A stretch of DNA of 64,000 bases, taken from Dimorphilus gyrociliatus. Taxonomy: Eukaryota; Annelida; Polychaeta; Dinophilidae. Position 1 is the first letter of the stretch, and each line of letters opens with the position of its first letter. Below, piece after piece: positions 45,271 through 57,639 of the stretch. The notes beneath the pieces were generated by a model that did not search any database, had not been told where the DNA came from, and worked only from the letters and a program-made list of their open reading frames with translations. The stretch lies in assembly GCA_904063045.1 (NCBI GenBank), contig CAJFCJ010000029.1, positions 496,001 through 560,000 of the forward strand. Reading direction: 5' to 3'. The position numbers and the translations under genes are program-made.

Positions 45271-46925
45271 TTAATTATAGCTTGTCAATTCAGAATCGAA
45301 AGTCTCCGATCGACTTAAATAATCAGAAGAGGATGAATCTTCATTTGACCTGGCGGATTCGGGCATAGATTTGGATGTTTTCATTCGATTACTATCCATA
45401 ACGATGCTCTTTTCGAAATAGCTTTTATATTTGGCTGGTAAACGCCTGGTTGAGGGTGGTTTCGGTCGCCTTGGCTAAATTGATTATAGAGAAAGCATAT
45501 TTTATATATTTTTGACACTTGTACAGAGTCTACTCCTAGTTTTTATGCCATATACAGTATTTACAGTATACAGTATACTGCCCATTTATGTATTGTTTAA
45601 ATGCTTATTATATTTTAGACATAATTATAGGGAAATGTTATAAACTGATTTTACTTACAGCTTTTAATAGTGTATGCTGAGGTAGGTAGCATAGTTCCTC
45701 CTCATCTACACTGTGAACTCCTTCATCTTCCGATTCATTTCTAATTTTTCTATTAACTTCCTGAAAGAATTAAGTATTGTTTATTTTCATCTTCTCCTCC
45801 AATTCCGTACAATCTTATCTTTATAAATTGAATTTACTAAAATTTTGCACCTGTTTTATATTCGACAAACAAATAGGTTTAGGGAAGGAAAGGGAAATAA
45901 AAGTAGTATATTTAATATACAAGCCAATTACATAAATATTGCATTTAGTTGCAAATATATACTCTGTTTATATTACATTTAATATATAATATATATCTAT
46001 ATCTACTGTATATATGTATATTACCTTATGATGATTCGGAAATTTCATAAGGTCAGATGTCTGCAATAGCACCACTTGGTTTTCCATTCTAGTAAAATAA
46101 ATGAAATCTATTAAATAAATCAATTTGCGTGAAGGTTAAACGTTAATTCATTTTTTTATGGGATTTAAAGGGAAGATTTAGAATGTGATGTAAACGTACG
46201 AGGACAGAGAAATATATAGATAGATAGAGAGACAGAGAGAGAGATAAAATTGGGATAGACTCTATAAAAAAGATGATTCAGTGAGAGGCTATTGCACAAA
46301 TAGTCTCTGTACATCCGTGAAATGAATGCGTGTATACAATTTGCTCAGTTCTCTTTCGCATTTATTTGCTGCCTCCTCATTCGATTACATATAAGATTTC
46401 TAATGTAATTTACCCTATTCTCTTTGATTTTCCGTTAATAGGGAAAAGATCTATTTCTTAACTATAAACTTACTGCAATGAAAACGAATTCTCAATTCTC
46501 CTCAAGTGTTCATTATCCGTAAACTCAGTACCAGATTTTTCCCTGGGAGATTTCCTATTTGAGCACCAGAAAACGCAAGCCGAGGTAATGAGGAGAATAA
46601 TTACCACACCGATTGACGCTCCGATAATTATACCGAGTGTAACTGGGAAACCAGAGTAGTCTTTCGTTAAGACTCCGTAATCTCCATATGTCGAATTCTG
46701 GACAGTGATGGTGCTCAAAAGTAAAGAATTTTTATCTCCTTCTCCTTCTTTATCGTGGTTTAACTTGGTTTTTGCCTTTGATATTGTTGGTTTGGCGTCC
46801 AGTAGAGTCTTTGTATAATTCGAATTCTCAGTTGAATTCGATATTTCGCCTCGAACTATCTGCAGAATGACTGAGAAAGTGATTACTAACCAATAAATAG
46901 GATTTAAATAAGTATATGTTCCCAT
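45271..46925 (-). CDS. Orphan single-pass type I membrane protein, 273 residues, 4 exons
   Basis: Exons 46925-46474, 46088-46025, 45760-45659 and 45474-45271 sum to 822 nt. Residues 1-26 form a signal peptide (IYWLVITFSVILQIVRG). A short Ser/Thr- and Lys-rich outer part of about 65 residues has N-glycosylation sites (NST at 30, NYT at 36 and a further NST) and no Cys or recognisable domain. One membrane segment follows (VTLGIIIGASIGVVIILLI). The cytoplasmic tail of about 155 residues has a proline/arginine motif (RRPKPPSTRRLPAKY), an acidic patch (SEDEGVHSVDEEEL) and a Ser-rich end closing in LTSYN. I do not recognise the family. A short ectodomain with a long signalling-like tail would suit an adaptor or adhesion co-receptor, but that is speculation. 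Confidence 0.8.
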
Positions 46926-49900
46926 GCCGCAAATACTGAAACAGATAAAAAGAAATCCAAATTATATCCCTTTCACTTTCTCAGCCTTTTCTAATTCTTC
47001 TATCCCGAAATCACCTTGCACCTTTCGTGTCTCAAGAGTATTGCCAACTTGACTAAAACCAAAAGAAAACGAGAGGAGTAGATACTTTTATTCCAAAAAT
47101 CCTTACTTTCTCATTCTCCTTCTCCTTTCACCAGGTCAATCTTACATTTCAGGTAGTAATAAATACGTTATTGGCTTAGTTTTATCTTTTGACCAGTATA
47201 TTTCTTATAGATAGAGCAATTCACCAAACAATTTTTCGTCTGCTTTCGCTGAATATTTCCGCCGGTAGAGTATAGCGACACCTATATTTCTATGGAATGG
47301 CGATCGTTATTGTTAGAATGGATAAGTGAAGGGATAAATGAACGTTCCTTCTCTTTTCGCGTTTGCCTTTTATCGATTTTGTTTAACGAAACGTATACGA
47401 AGAGGGTTTTATTTAATATAATTTAATCTGTTGCCCAAGGCTACCACCCATTCCTAGCCATCGTTTCAATATTCAATATGCGATATATTCTATGAGTTAT
47501 TTTTTCCTAGTTTTCTTTCACTATCATAAATCTGAGCAATATAAAGTGCATACTATATACTGTATATTTATATATATATACTCACACACACACTTGTAAT
47601 ATATCATTCATAAATGCCAGATAAATTTTACAACAACAATAATAATAATAGTAATAAAACTAAAGAATAAAACTTCTTAATTCATTCTTTGTTGCGACTC
47701 TTTTTCCACGTCGCTTCCTATCTTAAAATTCTCTTGATAGCCTTATACATAATGCATATTGTTCGTTTGACTGGGACTCCCAAGTTGACTGTTTGTTGTT
47801 TGACTAATAACCGCAAGAAAATTTTTAAATAGAGAGAAATTTTCTCTCTTTCTTTTAATATCTTTTGTATATGTTTATTTAAAAATATCTTATATATTCA
47901 GTGTAACTACTTATAGTATTTACTTTTCTATATAATAAAAAACGTTTGGTGTATTTATATAGTTTCTTTGCAATTATTAAACGTTATACGCTTATAATAA
48001 ACTTTTCTTGCGTGAATTCCTTTTATAGTGAACGTCAAATTAAGAGCGCTTTCTTTCATTCTTATCGAAACCGTTCTTGTCGTGGAAAATTGATTTTTTC
48101 GATAAATCGAATAAAGATACAACGTGTTGTTTCGTGTTCCATTTCTTTCAAGAAATTTCCCCTTTCTCAAATTTGTTTTTTGGGAAAGGAACATTTTTTT
48201 TTGGGGCAATTCGATGGATAACGCTGGTTTCTTCTTTCCTACTCTGAAAACGTACTGAGAGCGTTTAATATCCTAAGGGAAAAAAGTATAGATAAGATAC
48301 GGCATTGATAAAAATTCGCAGAGGAAAGTAAGTTCCTTAAGGAAGATACGATCGATTTTTGTAGTAAATTTCGCAGGACAAACTTGAAAATGGTGGGTCC
48401 TTTTATTTCCGCAAGGGAAAAAGACATTTTTACTTCATTTCTTGATTTTTGATAAGGACAGATTAGCCATAATTTTCCTTAATGACTTCCATCACACGGC
48501 TATGTATTATATATACATTAAACGATGACATGATTTATTAGTAAAAGATCTTTCCATTTATCTCGTAATGTTTTTACGAAGCAAAATTGAACGTTTAATT
48601 AAGACTTATTTTACGGACGCAGAATCTTACTTACCTGTATAAAATTGATAATTACTAGATCAAAAGTAGTCAGTAATTGTAATGAAGAGAACAGTTCAAT
48701 AGCTTAATTAACTTAATTAGTAATTAGATCTAAAAATAAAGTACACATACAACAATGATAGTGAGCTTCTATTCTTCAATATGAGTAATGAGGCCAAAAT
48801 TAAAGAAATTAAGACCCCTGCGACGAAGAGGAGAAGTGATTAGGGAGAGGGAAGGAAGAAGGCAAGGCAACAAAAAAGCAACAGATCTACGGTTTGTTTG
48901 TTTTCGAACACGAGTTTAGGAATTTTCTCAACTACTCATTTGAAAGGGCATAACTATTATCTAGTCTGGTCGGTTATGATCTTTATCTTATTCGTAACGT
49001 AATAATCTCTTTTGCACCTGGCTCGATAAACGTTAAAAAGAACTTCTTTCATCGAAATCTACTATCGTTAATTATTTCAATGCATCAGTTGAATGACTAT
49101 GATTTCCTTTTCCCCGAGCAGAATAGGATTTTTAATACTAAATATGAATTTAGAGCTATTTAATTTTTCATTATAAAAAAAAGTAAATGCTTATACATGT
49201 GTGTTTAAGTGAGAGAGAGAGAGAGAGAGAGAGAAAGAGACAGGGAGAAAGAGAGGAGCAAAAGGGGAGAAAATTCCATTTGTCCCAGTGGCTAGAATGG
49301 ACGTAAATAAGGTCAGTAGCTGCGGGGTGCCCTTGCCTTCAAAACTCTGTTCTATCCTGTTTCAGGAAGTTCCGAGTGGAATTTAAAAAGGATATCAGCG
49401 GAAGTTATGTTTTTATCTGAAAAGCCAATTTTCTTGTAAAGTTTAATTTGAACCCCTATCAAGTATTTTTATTACGCAAAAGTAACAAAATTTTCCTTTC
49501 GTCACTTTTTAAAAATTTTCCTCTATTACATAACAATTTTCTAATTTATCGTTAAATCTCTTTCTACTTAGAAAGACGACTATTAATTAATTCTAAATAA
49601 AACTATATTTAACCGATAAAAATTGTTACAAAAAAGATAAAGTACATACAAAGACTATTATGAATAAAGTAAAAGAGAGAAAACAAGATAGAGAAGGATT
49701 GATTTAGAAAGTGAAAGAATTGAGCGTGGGCTATACGAAGAGAGAGAGAGAGAGAGAGAGACTTAAATACATACTCTTTACTTAGAAAGAAATAATCATT
49801 TTTTAAAGCTTTCTAATCCTTTAACACCTTCAGTATTGAATTGAAACTATTTTCTATTCTTTTAGGAGAAAATCGAAGTTTATTACGAAATTTCTCTCAA

Positions 49901-51840
49901 ATTTCATTTATTATTCTTGTCATAGAAATTGCAATTCAATTATTCGAATACGAAATGTAATTATATCAAATATATGTCGACACCCGTTAACATTTTCACA
50001 TGATGCATAAATTACATCATTCCTTCTAATTGCTTGAAACAATTGAACAGTTTATTATTATTATTATTATTATCATAACTGAAATGTCATTACGATTTCT
50101 TTTTTTGTTTAAATTTGATCTCTGTCTGACCTTGTCATTTTCCAAGTTAATAAAAAGTTGATAAAATCATTTATAATTTGTCCTCTAAAGCGCCTGCAGA
50201 GAATTCTCCTATTTAAATTGTAAGTTTGAAAGTTTTATAGAGGGGTTTACGCATTTTGACATTTTACTTCTTGGAAATATTTATGACGGAAAATGGGAGG
50301 AGAGTGGTATAGTGAAAATGGAGCATATTTGTCCGATACGATCAGGCCGTAAAATGGACGCCCACTAATTTCTCGCTTTATTCTTTGAGTGCTTTTCCTT
50401 CTCTCAATCCCTATTTCAATAATCTTTAAAATTGTTTGTTCGATATTCTAGTCAACGGGACGAATAAATAACAGTTACGAATCCTTTAGACCCTTATCAC
50501 CTTTTTTTTTATTAGCTATCTGACATGTCAGAAGGTTTCTAACAAGATTTAACGTGACATTTAAACATTTTAAAATAGAATACATTTGATTATAAACTAT
50601 TTAACTAATAGATTAACAAGTAACTTGCTAGCCTCGAAATGAATAACTTCATTATAACAATAATTATAATAATAAAGCGAAGGGAAAGGCGTTAGATGGC
50701 GTTGCCGTCAAAAGAACTTCCTAGCCGTGGTCTTAACGGTTAAAAGATAAATTACATTGATTTACAAGTAACTGCTAGAGGGCAAATGCTTAACTTTCGT
50801 CATTCTATTCTCCCAATCAAACTTTTATATTCAACGCTTTTACAAGTATTCTGTAAGCGAATAAACATAAAAAACCGAAACTCTAGTTCTTTAGCATTTC
50901 ATTTCCTTGTATGACGTCATAAGTATATGTTCAAAATTTCTTCGGGTATCCGCGTTAATGACACGTTAATATTTACGTATTACAATTGTACCGTAAAAAA
51001 TTCAGAATAAGCCATTCAATTGCGAATTGTAAATACAATCTTTTCTTTCTAATTAATTAGTAGCCAGAGGCTTTAAAAAAATAAAATGAATGCAAATAAA
51101 TAAATATTGAAGTTAAAAAAGTAGAAAAGAGGAAGAAAACTTCATTAATATGTATAATATGTTAATTTAGATAAACACGAAAATCAGTAGTGAAAACACA
51201 TAAATCTTAAAAATAAATAAATAATAATAAAATGATAGTTATCGATTTAATGATAAGCTCGGTGGCAGTTTTTAAGGAAGGCAAGCGCGTTTACCTGACA
51301 TTTAAGACACCTGCGGTGAATTAGGTTGGTTCAAAGAGGCGGTATCCTTCAAGGGCTAAAGTATGACGACTTTTAAAGTAGGAATACCGCTTAAAGCCAT
51401 CGATAAAGTTGTAGTTTAGAATTGTAAAGTAAAAGAAAAAGAAGGAAAACAATCTCTTTAAAAAATTAAATGATGCTAATTGCGATACAATGATATTAAT
51501 CTTAGCAAATAAAAACATTATTCCCACGTTAGTTGAGGCCTAAATTAATAATTAATATTCATAATTGTTTACTAAAGCATAATTAATTAGATTAATTAGT
51601 AATTAATTTATTTATAACAAGTAGAAGAAATAATTAAAGTTTCCTAAAACCCCTGCCACTACCTTCCAACATTATGAAATGTTTTGCGTCGGTAAGAGAC
51701 TCTCTAAATTTCAATTATTAAATTCTTTAAGTTCTCTTACTCCTTATTGACACACTTATTTGTAATATATTAATTATTATCCGTGCACGCAAGTTAAAGC
51801 ATCCATAGAATAAAGAAATAAAGAAATAAAGAAACCGTTA

Positions 51841-51879
<39 letters not shown>

Positions 51880-53744
51880 CTTGTTGCCCAGTTTATAAAT
51901 TTGAAAACATTGAAAATTAACAAAGTTTATAATGTTATAAAACAGTTTGAAGTAACATTTAGAAAACAGTTTGTTAGACATTTCTATAGAAAGAAAAACT
52001 TGCTTACATTGTTTTCTTGTTTATTTGTTTGTTTATTTATTTATTTAAGTAAGAATCGCGGAGGACGATTTTATCAAACTATCCTTATCAATTGTAGTAA
52101 CATGAAATTTTTCTTTACACTCCAATGTTTTATTTTCTTTTATTTTAAACTACCGAAAGTTCTTAGTTAAGATTTCGTAATCCGTATTTTAGTGTATAGT
52201 GTATATATCTATGTATATTTTAACGCCATTTGATGGTTATAAATACCAAGATAGTAATATAATACTCTTTCTAATTCATTTCTGGTGTAATACAAGAAAG
52301 TGTACAAAATGCTTTGTTTGTTAACGTACAAACTTACTCTCCATCAACAGATGGTTATGCTTGAAGTACCATTATCTTTTTTTCTCCTTTTTTATGTTTA
52401 ATATATTATAATATATTACATTATAAGTAACGCCTTTGTATAGGGTGAAACTTGTACCATTTTTCTTTATCAATTAAATTGTAATACCCAATCTTTTCTA
52501 TCCCCTTAAAAAGTTTACATTTTAGAAAATGTAAAAATTTTTTAAGCCGTATGAGCTTAATGGTGCATCTAATCTATCGAATAGGCGCTTAATAAAGGTT
52601 AAAAGGTCCTTGAAGCAATTTCGATTGTGTATAATAATAAGTCCTTTAATAAGATAAGTAAACGGGTAATAAAAGGAGAGGAGTAAAGAGCTATTTTTAA
52701 GATTTTGCACAGTTGTAGCCGTTAATAATGTAACAAACTTTAAACGTTTAAAAAAGATTGTGGAAAGGAAACGTTCTCTCGAAAATAATCTATCGTTTGG
52801 TGTCGCTGGAGAGACATCCAACTTTACAAACAAAGTGACAAAATTACGTCTAAGCTACCTTACACCGCTTATAGAACGTTAAGACATCGGGTAAACAAAG
52901 CCTCTATCGGTTGTATCCACAATCAAACATCTGCCTTGTGGTATTTCGGTGAAGGTTAAGCTTTTAAACAGCCTTTTATAAACTTTTACTTGTACTAAAA
53001 CGACACGCGCTCCCTTCTTTACACACACAACATATACATACACGTTTGAAACGTATATCGAGAAAGTTTTAATACGCTAACAATAGAAACAAATATTCAT
53101 AGTAGACTCTATGAAATATCGATAAGATAGAAAGTTTTAAGAAAACGCGACTAATGATTTATTGTTTCAACAACAAAAACGAACAACTGTGATAATTAAA
53201 GTTTACATGTCTAAAGAAAACTTTTACAAACTCCCTTAAGTAGAAAATCTTATCAATTAATACCGTAAATCTGTGCGTACGCATTACATTTTAACTTTTT
53301 CCTACGGGATACGGCGGATGTAGAGGGAAAGTTAAAAACTACAATAATCAAGGCAGAACGTGAAAAATTAGTCGCATAGAGGATTGTCCTCGATTCATAG
53401 GAGGATTGGAGAACGTCGAATTATACTACTAGTTCAGATAATCCCCCACAAATGATTAACGAGTTAAGATTGGAAAGGGATTGACATTCGCTCTGGTTTT
53501 TGTTATTTGATTACTTATTTGTATAAGAGATTTTCGTTTCTAAAGAATTCAAGCATCTATGTAAATTGCTTCTCTACTAATTGTTTTAAATTGCGATTGA
53601 TATTTCAATATTAAAGAGATAATGTTTATAGTAAAAAAATGAAAACAACTATTTTTGTATTCAATAAACTTTTCAAAATGTCAAAAACAATAGAATATAT
53701 CAAACAATTCAGCACCAAATAAAAAAAACGATTGGAAAAAGTCT
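46926..53744. other. Gene-free stretch with simple repeats
   Basis: About 6.8 kb without a supported gene. It holds (GA)n at 49211-49234 and 49741-49760, (TTA)n at 50052-50073, (CT)n at 51844-51875, a CGCCATCTA motif (minus strand) at 50693-50701 and a CRE palindrome at 50912-50919. Open frames at 47946-48221, 51321-51527 and 52522-52833 lack splice or homology support. Confidence 0.55.
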
Positions 53745-53750
53745 TTTATT
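53745..53750 (-). terminator. Polyadenylation signal of the ECT2-like gene
   Basis: AATAAA on the minus strand 30 nt beyond the stop codon at 53780-53782. Confidence 0.65.
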
Positions 53751-53779
53751 TTCTGAGAAAATAGCTCTTTAAACAATAT

Positions 53780-56700
53780 TTAACTTCTTTTTTCTTCTGG
53801 AATTGAACAGGCACCCTGAAATGAGTTTATTTTTATTTATATTGTTTAATTTGTTTAGATTACTATCTTATGTTTTCTCTTATATTTAGAATTGAATTGA
53901 AATCTAGATAATTAACTTACCGTTAAATCGAGCATGCTGCTCGCTAAACCGAATCTTCTGTTAGCCATGGAAGTTAATTTACCTATTGCAAAAGATAAGA
54001 TATTGAGTATGTACAGATAATTATCTCATTAAATTAAAAACCATCCGATTTAACACTCACTGCTTAATGGAGTCCTAGGAGAAATTGCTTGCGTAACGGA
54101 CGCCATGGCTTTTTGGAGGCTTTTTGGCGTTCTGGAGAACGAAAATGCCCGGCTTACTCTCCTACTCAAACAGCGGGCTGCTCTGGAAAGGCTTTTGTTT
54201 GAAGACATTGGATATGAGCTAGATTCGAAGAGGTCGCTAGGCACTACATTTTCCTATACAAAAAAAAAGAGTATAAATAAACGGTTAGGGTTAAAGAAGC
54301 CCGGCGGATAATACCTGCTTAGATAACGCCGTAAGGAGATCTCGCTTAATGGGGCATTGGTCTTCGGCCGTCGCGAAAGCGTAAACTCTTTCATTCTCAT
54401 CTTCAGAGCATACGATAGCAAAAGCACCTTTAATTTCATCTCTTTTTACGTCCACTACTCGCTTCACGCTGTTTAGGCGGATTTCTTTCAAAAATTTATG
54501 GGTCGTTCGCCTTTGAGGCGTAGACGGTAGGGCGGCAGGAGATTTTGGCATATGGCGTTTCTTCTTTCCGATTACCAGACTATCATCAAATAGAAAAAGA
54601 GTTACAGCTTGCATCGAAGCGCTTTCTTCCGTTAAACCAAAAGCGTTAGCTTGGCACAGGAAATGTCGAGAGGAACTTAGAAGAGTTGGCGGAAGGCCGT
54701 CTATCCTTTCATTCAATTCGAATAATTTGATTTGTTCGTCGGCCATCCTTTTACCTTCATTCAATTTGCAAGTAACTTGTCGAAGTTGTCGTAGAGCATT
54801 TTGTAATTGCTTGTAATCCGCGTGCGAACGGTTCGTCTTCGAAAGTAAATTCTCCAATAAAAGTTCCATACTAGGTAACTTCTGCACAGGTCTAATAACC
54901 AATTCAGCTAAACTTTCCCTTGTCCCATCTAAGCGGAATTTCAATTTTTTTTCGTATTCTTTAAAACGCTCATTTTCCGAATCGCATTCGGCAATCCTTC
55001 GGGCAATTCTATCTTGATATTTAACGTAGGGTGGATAGACCTTTTCCAATCTTGCAATCTGTTAAAGAAAAAAGATAGATTGTTATTTAAGTTATTTCTT
55101 TATATTAAATCTTTTAACGTGTTTTTAATTAAATTATAAATAATTGTAATAATTAAAAAAATTACTCACATTCTTTTGAATGATATTTCCAATTAAACAA
55201 GAATCTTGCCAATTGTTCACATGATAGTTCAATTGTTTTAAAATTTGACAGTGAGTATCGTAAATTTCTTGTAGAGAACCGAAAATATCCCGAATGTCAT
55301 GCTGAGTTAAGATAGCACCACCTGGTTGGTTCGAGCATTCCAATTCATTTTTCACCTGCGCAAAAAAAAGTTCATTATGCAAACAGAATTTAAATTACGG
55401 CAATGGTAAAGCGTACTTACTTTAATCATAAAAGCTAAAACTTTGGCGTAATTACGTTCTTTCTGTAGCATTTCCACAACTACCTTCTGACGTGCCGACA
55501 TCTCCCTACAGATATCCGGTACGTTAACAGCTGGAATACGGACGGGGCTTTGTTGGCTTTCCGAGAACAATGGTGGCAAATTTTCTTTATTAAATAGGCG
55601 TTTTCTTTTTGTCGATCGTTTTGTAACCGGTTTGGTTGGAGTTACAAATATCGGATCGTTTTGCATCTTAGTTACGGTTGATTCCTTGTCACCTGTTAAA
55701 CAATTATGTCACGATTAGACGTTTGCCTTTAAAGATTTGGCAGTTTAATTTGACGCCGAATTACGCTAGTAGTTTGCTTCCTTTTTTTTGAGTAAATCTC
55801 TTATAGAAGCATTCTCTAGTTACAGACGGTACGTAATAATTATTGCGTTTGGTTGCATAATATGAAAAGTGTAAAAAATCTCGAGAATACCGTCGAGATT
55901 CACTCAATCATCCTTCGATGGACAAATGTTACGGCAATTTACGCACTAGTACCACGTTTTTTAAGACATGTTTTAAAATAGATTAGAAATTTTTCAGCCA
56001 AGTGGCCATATATATCTCGAATTAGTATTTTCTTTAACTATGCACCAAACAATGAGAAAGTAAACTTTCCCATAATTCACCTGCAACACACGTCGTAAGA
56101 TCAGGTGACGTCACCGAACGTGTATTATTAACGAGGCGTGACGTCAAAGCTAGAGAGTTTTCATTCTTTTGTTCGTTTTATATCAAATTTCGTAAACAAG
56201 TGTTGGAAAAAAACAAAAAGGTTAAGAAAAAAGGGAAAAAACCAAAAAGCTCTGCCACCCTCCGATCGTCGAACTCGTTTGGCAAATAAATAAAACAAAT
56301 AAGCCTAACTGCTCCTATTAATTAACGCCAAATAAACTAGCTCTGGCGCCGGTCGTTTACGCCGAACTACTGAACTCAGTCTGGTTGTATGATTTATTAG
56401 TCAAGCTGAAGTTTTTCGTTTTTTTTATCTCTTATCTAGCCAGCTTTTCGCACTTCGTCAAGATCATTAGTCGTACAAATTTCACGTAAAAACGAACTAA
56501 TCTAATGTCTGGTTTATCCCATTCCTAAGCCGGTTTAAGACAAATACCACAGGGAATATACCCTGACGAGGAGGAGAGGATGTATTGAGTAAACAAATAA
56601 GGGTACACACCCTTTTCTATATACACACAAACTAAATTCTATACCTAGAGGATTATTAGGCAAGAGATAGGAGACATATATAGTATATACTGTATATCTA

Positions 56701-57450
56701 CAAATATATATATATTATACTTATATACTTATATAGGTAGTCAAAGAGAAAGAGAGAGAGAGGAAAAGAGCAGTAAAAAAGTCGTTGAGTGCAGGTGGCC
56801 TCGGATTATAGATGTTTGCCCGGTTACGCATAAAACGTATATGTACTCTCTCTTTTACGTCCACTCGACACGTTCGTTGCATTTTCGGCCGTTCGCAAAT
56901 GATTGATTACGCAAAAAGAAAAAAGGGTTTTACGGCCTTTACTTAGGCCTATTAGAGACTAATTAGACCCCGAGCGATTGGGGCAGTCGAAAACAACGGA
57001 CACGTTTAAGAACGAACGAGGTGTTTAATAACGTCGAGTGCCTTTCATGTAGCCGGCGTTATCTGATCTCAAGACTTAAAAGTTTCGCTGTTACGTCACG
57101 ATTTTAACTAGATGGTTGCACGTGGCCTCAGAGACAATTTGTTAAAAGTATTTGAAAAGCAGATAACAAAATTCTACTAATCGTTTAGCATTGAAATAAA
57201 TCTACATACTAATACGTAGAATGATGAAAGATATATATCTCTTACCTTCAATGTTATCAACCATCCGCAATGATGTGAAAGATCTGGATACTCTCCTTAA
57301 CTTATTTGGTGGTTCTACTTCATCTTCTGGCCAAAGCCATCCTGTCCATAAATCGTCGAATGTCCTATCAATAGACTTGCGAGAACAATCACTGTCTTGG
57401 CGGAGTCCTGAACGGCTCTCTTCCATAGTTTTCTTTTGAGTGTTTTCCAT
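53780..57450 (-). CDS. ECT2-like: ECT2/Pebble-type RhoGEF lacking BRCT domains, 565 residues, 7 exons
   Basis: Activates Rho-family GTPases by nucleotide exchange; ECT2 drives the cytokinetic ring. Exons: 57450-57246, 55692-55421, 55355-55170, 55058-54315, 54253-54061, 53982-53921 and 53815-53780. The sum is 1698 nt and all phases agree. The DH domain lies at about residues 132-330 (ARQKVVVEMLQKERNYAKVL, then LVIRPVQKLPSMELLLENL), the PH domain at about 345-465 (VTLFLFDDSLVIGKKKR). A basic ECT2-type tail follows (SLSRAARCLSRRVSRAFSFS), then RTPKSL. The first 130 residues are short and polar, with a basic cluster (KRSTKRKRLF) before NKENLPP. The tandem BRCT domains of ECT2 (human protein 914 residues) are absent. 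The start is supported by an in-frame TGA at 57475-57477. Intron 1 is 1.55 kb, the rest 54-113 nt except 116-245 nt near the 3' end. Confidence 0.9.
56106..56146. promoter_or_regulatory. Two CRE palindromes in intron 1 of the ECT2-like gene
   Basis: Perfect TGACGTCA at 56106-56113 and 56139-56146, 33 nt apart. A splice-donor-like GTTGCAG/GTGAAT on the minus strand follows about 25 nt further on, so an internal promoter with its own noncoding first exon is possible. A related TTACGTCA is at 57091-57098. Confidence 0.45.
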
Positions 57451-57539
57451 TTCGTCTGAGTTTAGGCAACGTTTTCACCGAGTGGACGTGGCGCCTTCAA
57501 TGAATGGTGAAACAACTTCTAACTCATTAATATTCACTG

Positions 57540-57630
57540 GCCCCTAACCGCCCTTCAGCCAATCAGCGCCGAGTACGATCCGCCTATCAGCGGGGTGACG
57601 CGGGCGTTGAGTGTTGGTTGGCGCGATTGT
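57540..57630 (-). promoter_or_regulatory. Probable promoter of the ECT2-like gene
   Basis: A G+C-rich patch 90-180 nt upstream of the start codon. It holds a CCAAT box on the plus strand (57559-57563, inverted relative to the gene) and an E2F-like TTGGCGCG at 57618-57625. Both are usual in cell-cycle promoters, in keeping with the gene; factor binding is inference. Confidence 0.45.
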
Positions 57631-57639
57631 GCGAAAAAC

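Noticed and set aside
47946-48221. Overlapping 84- and 91-codon frames on opposite strands
   Set aside because: Both strands open over the same segment with no splice sites or homology; chance opening.
51321-51527. 68-codon minus-strand frame ending LEGYRLFEPT, with a weak inverted repeat
   Set aside because: The last 26 residues look somewhat coding, but there is no acceptor, partner exon or homology; kept only as a note.
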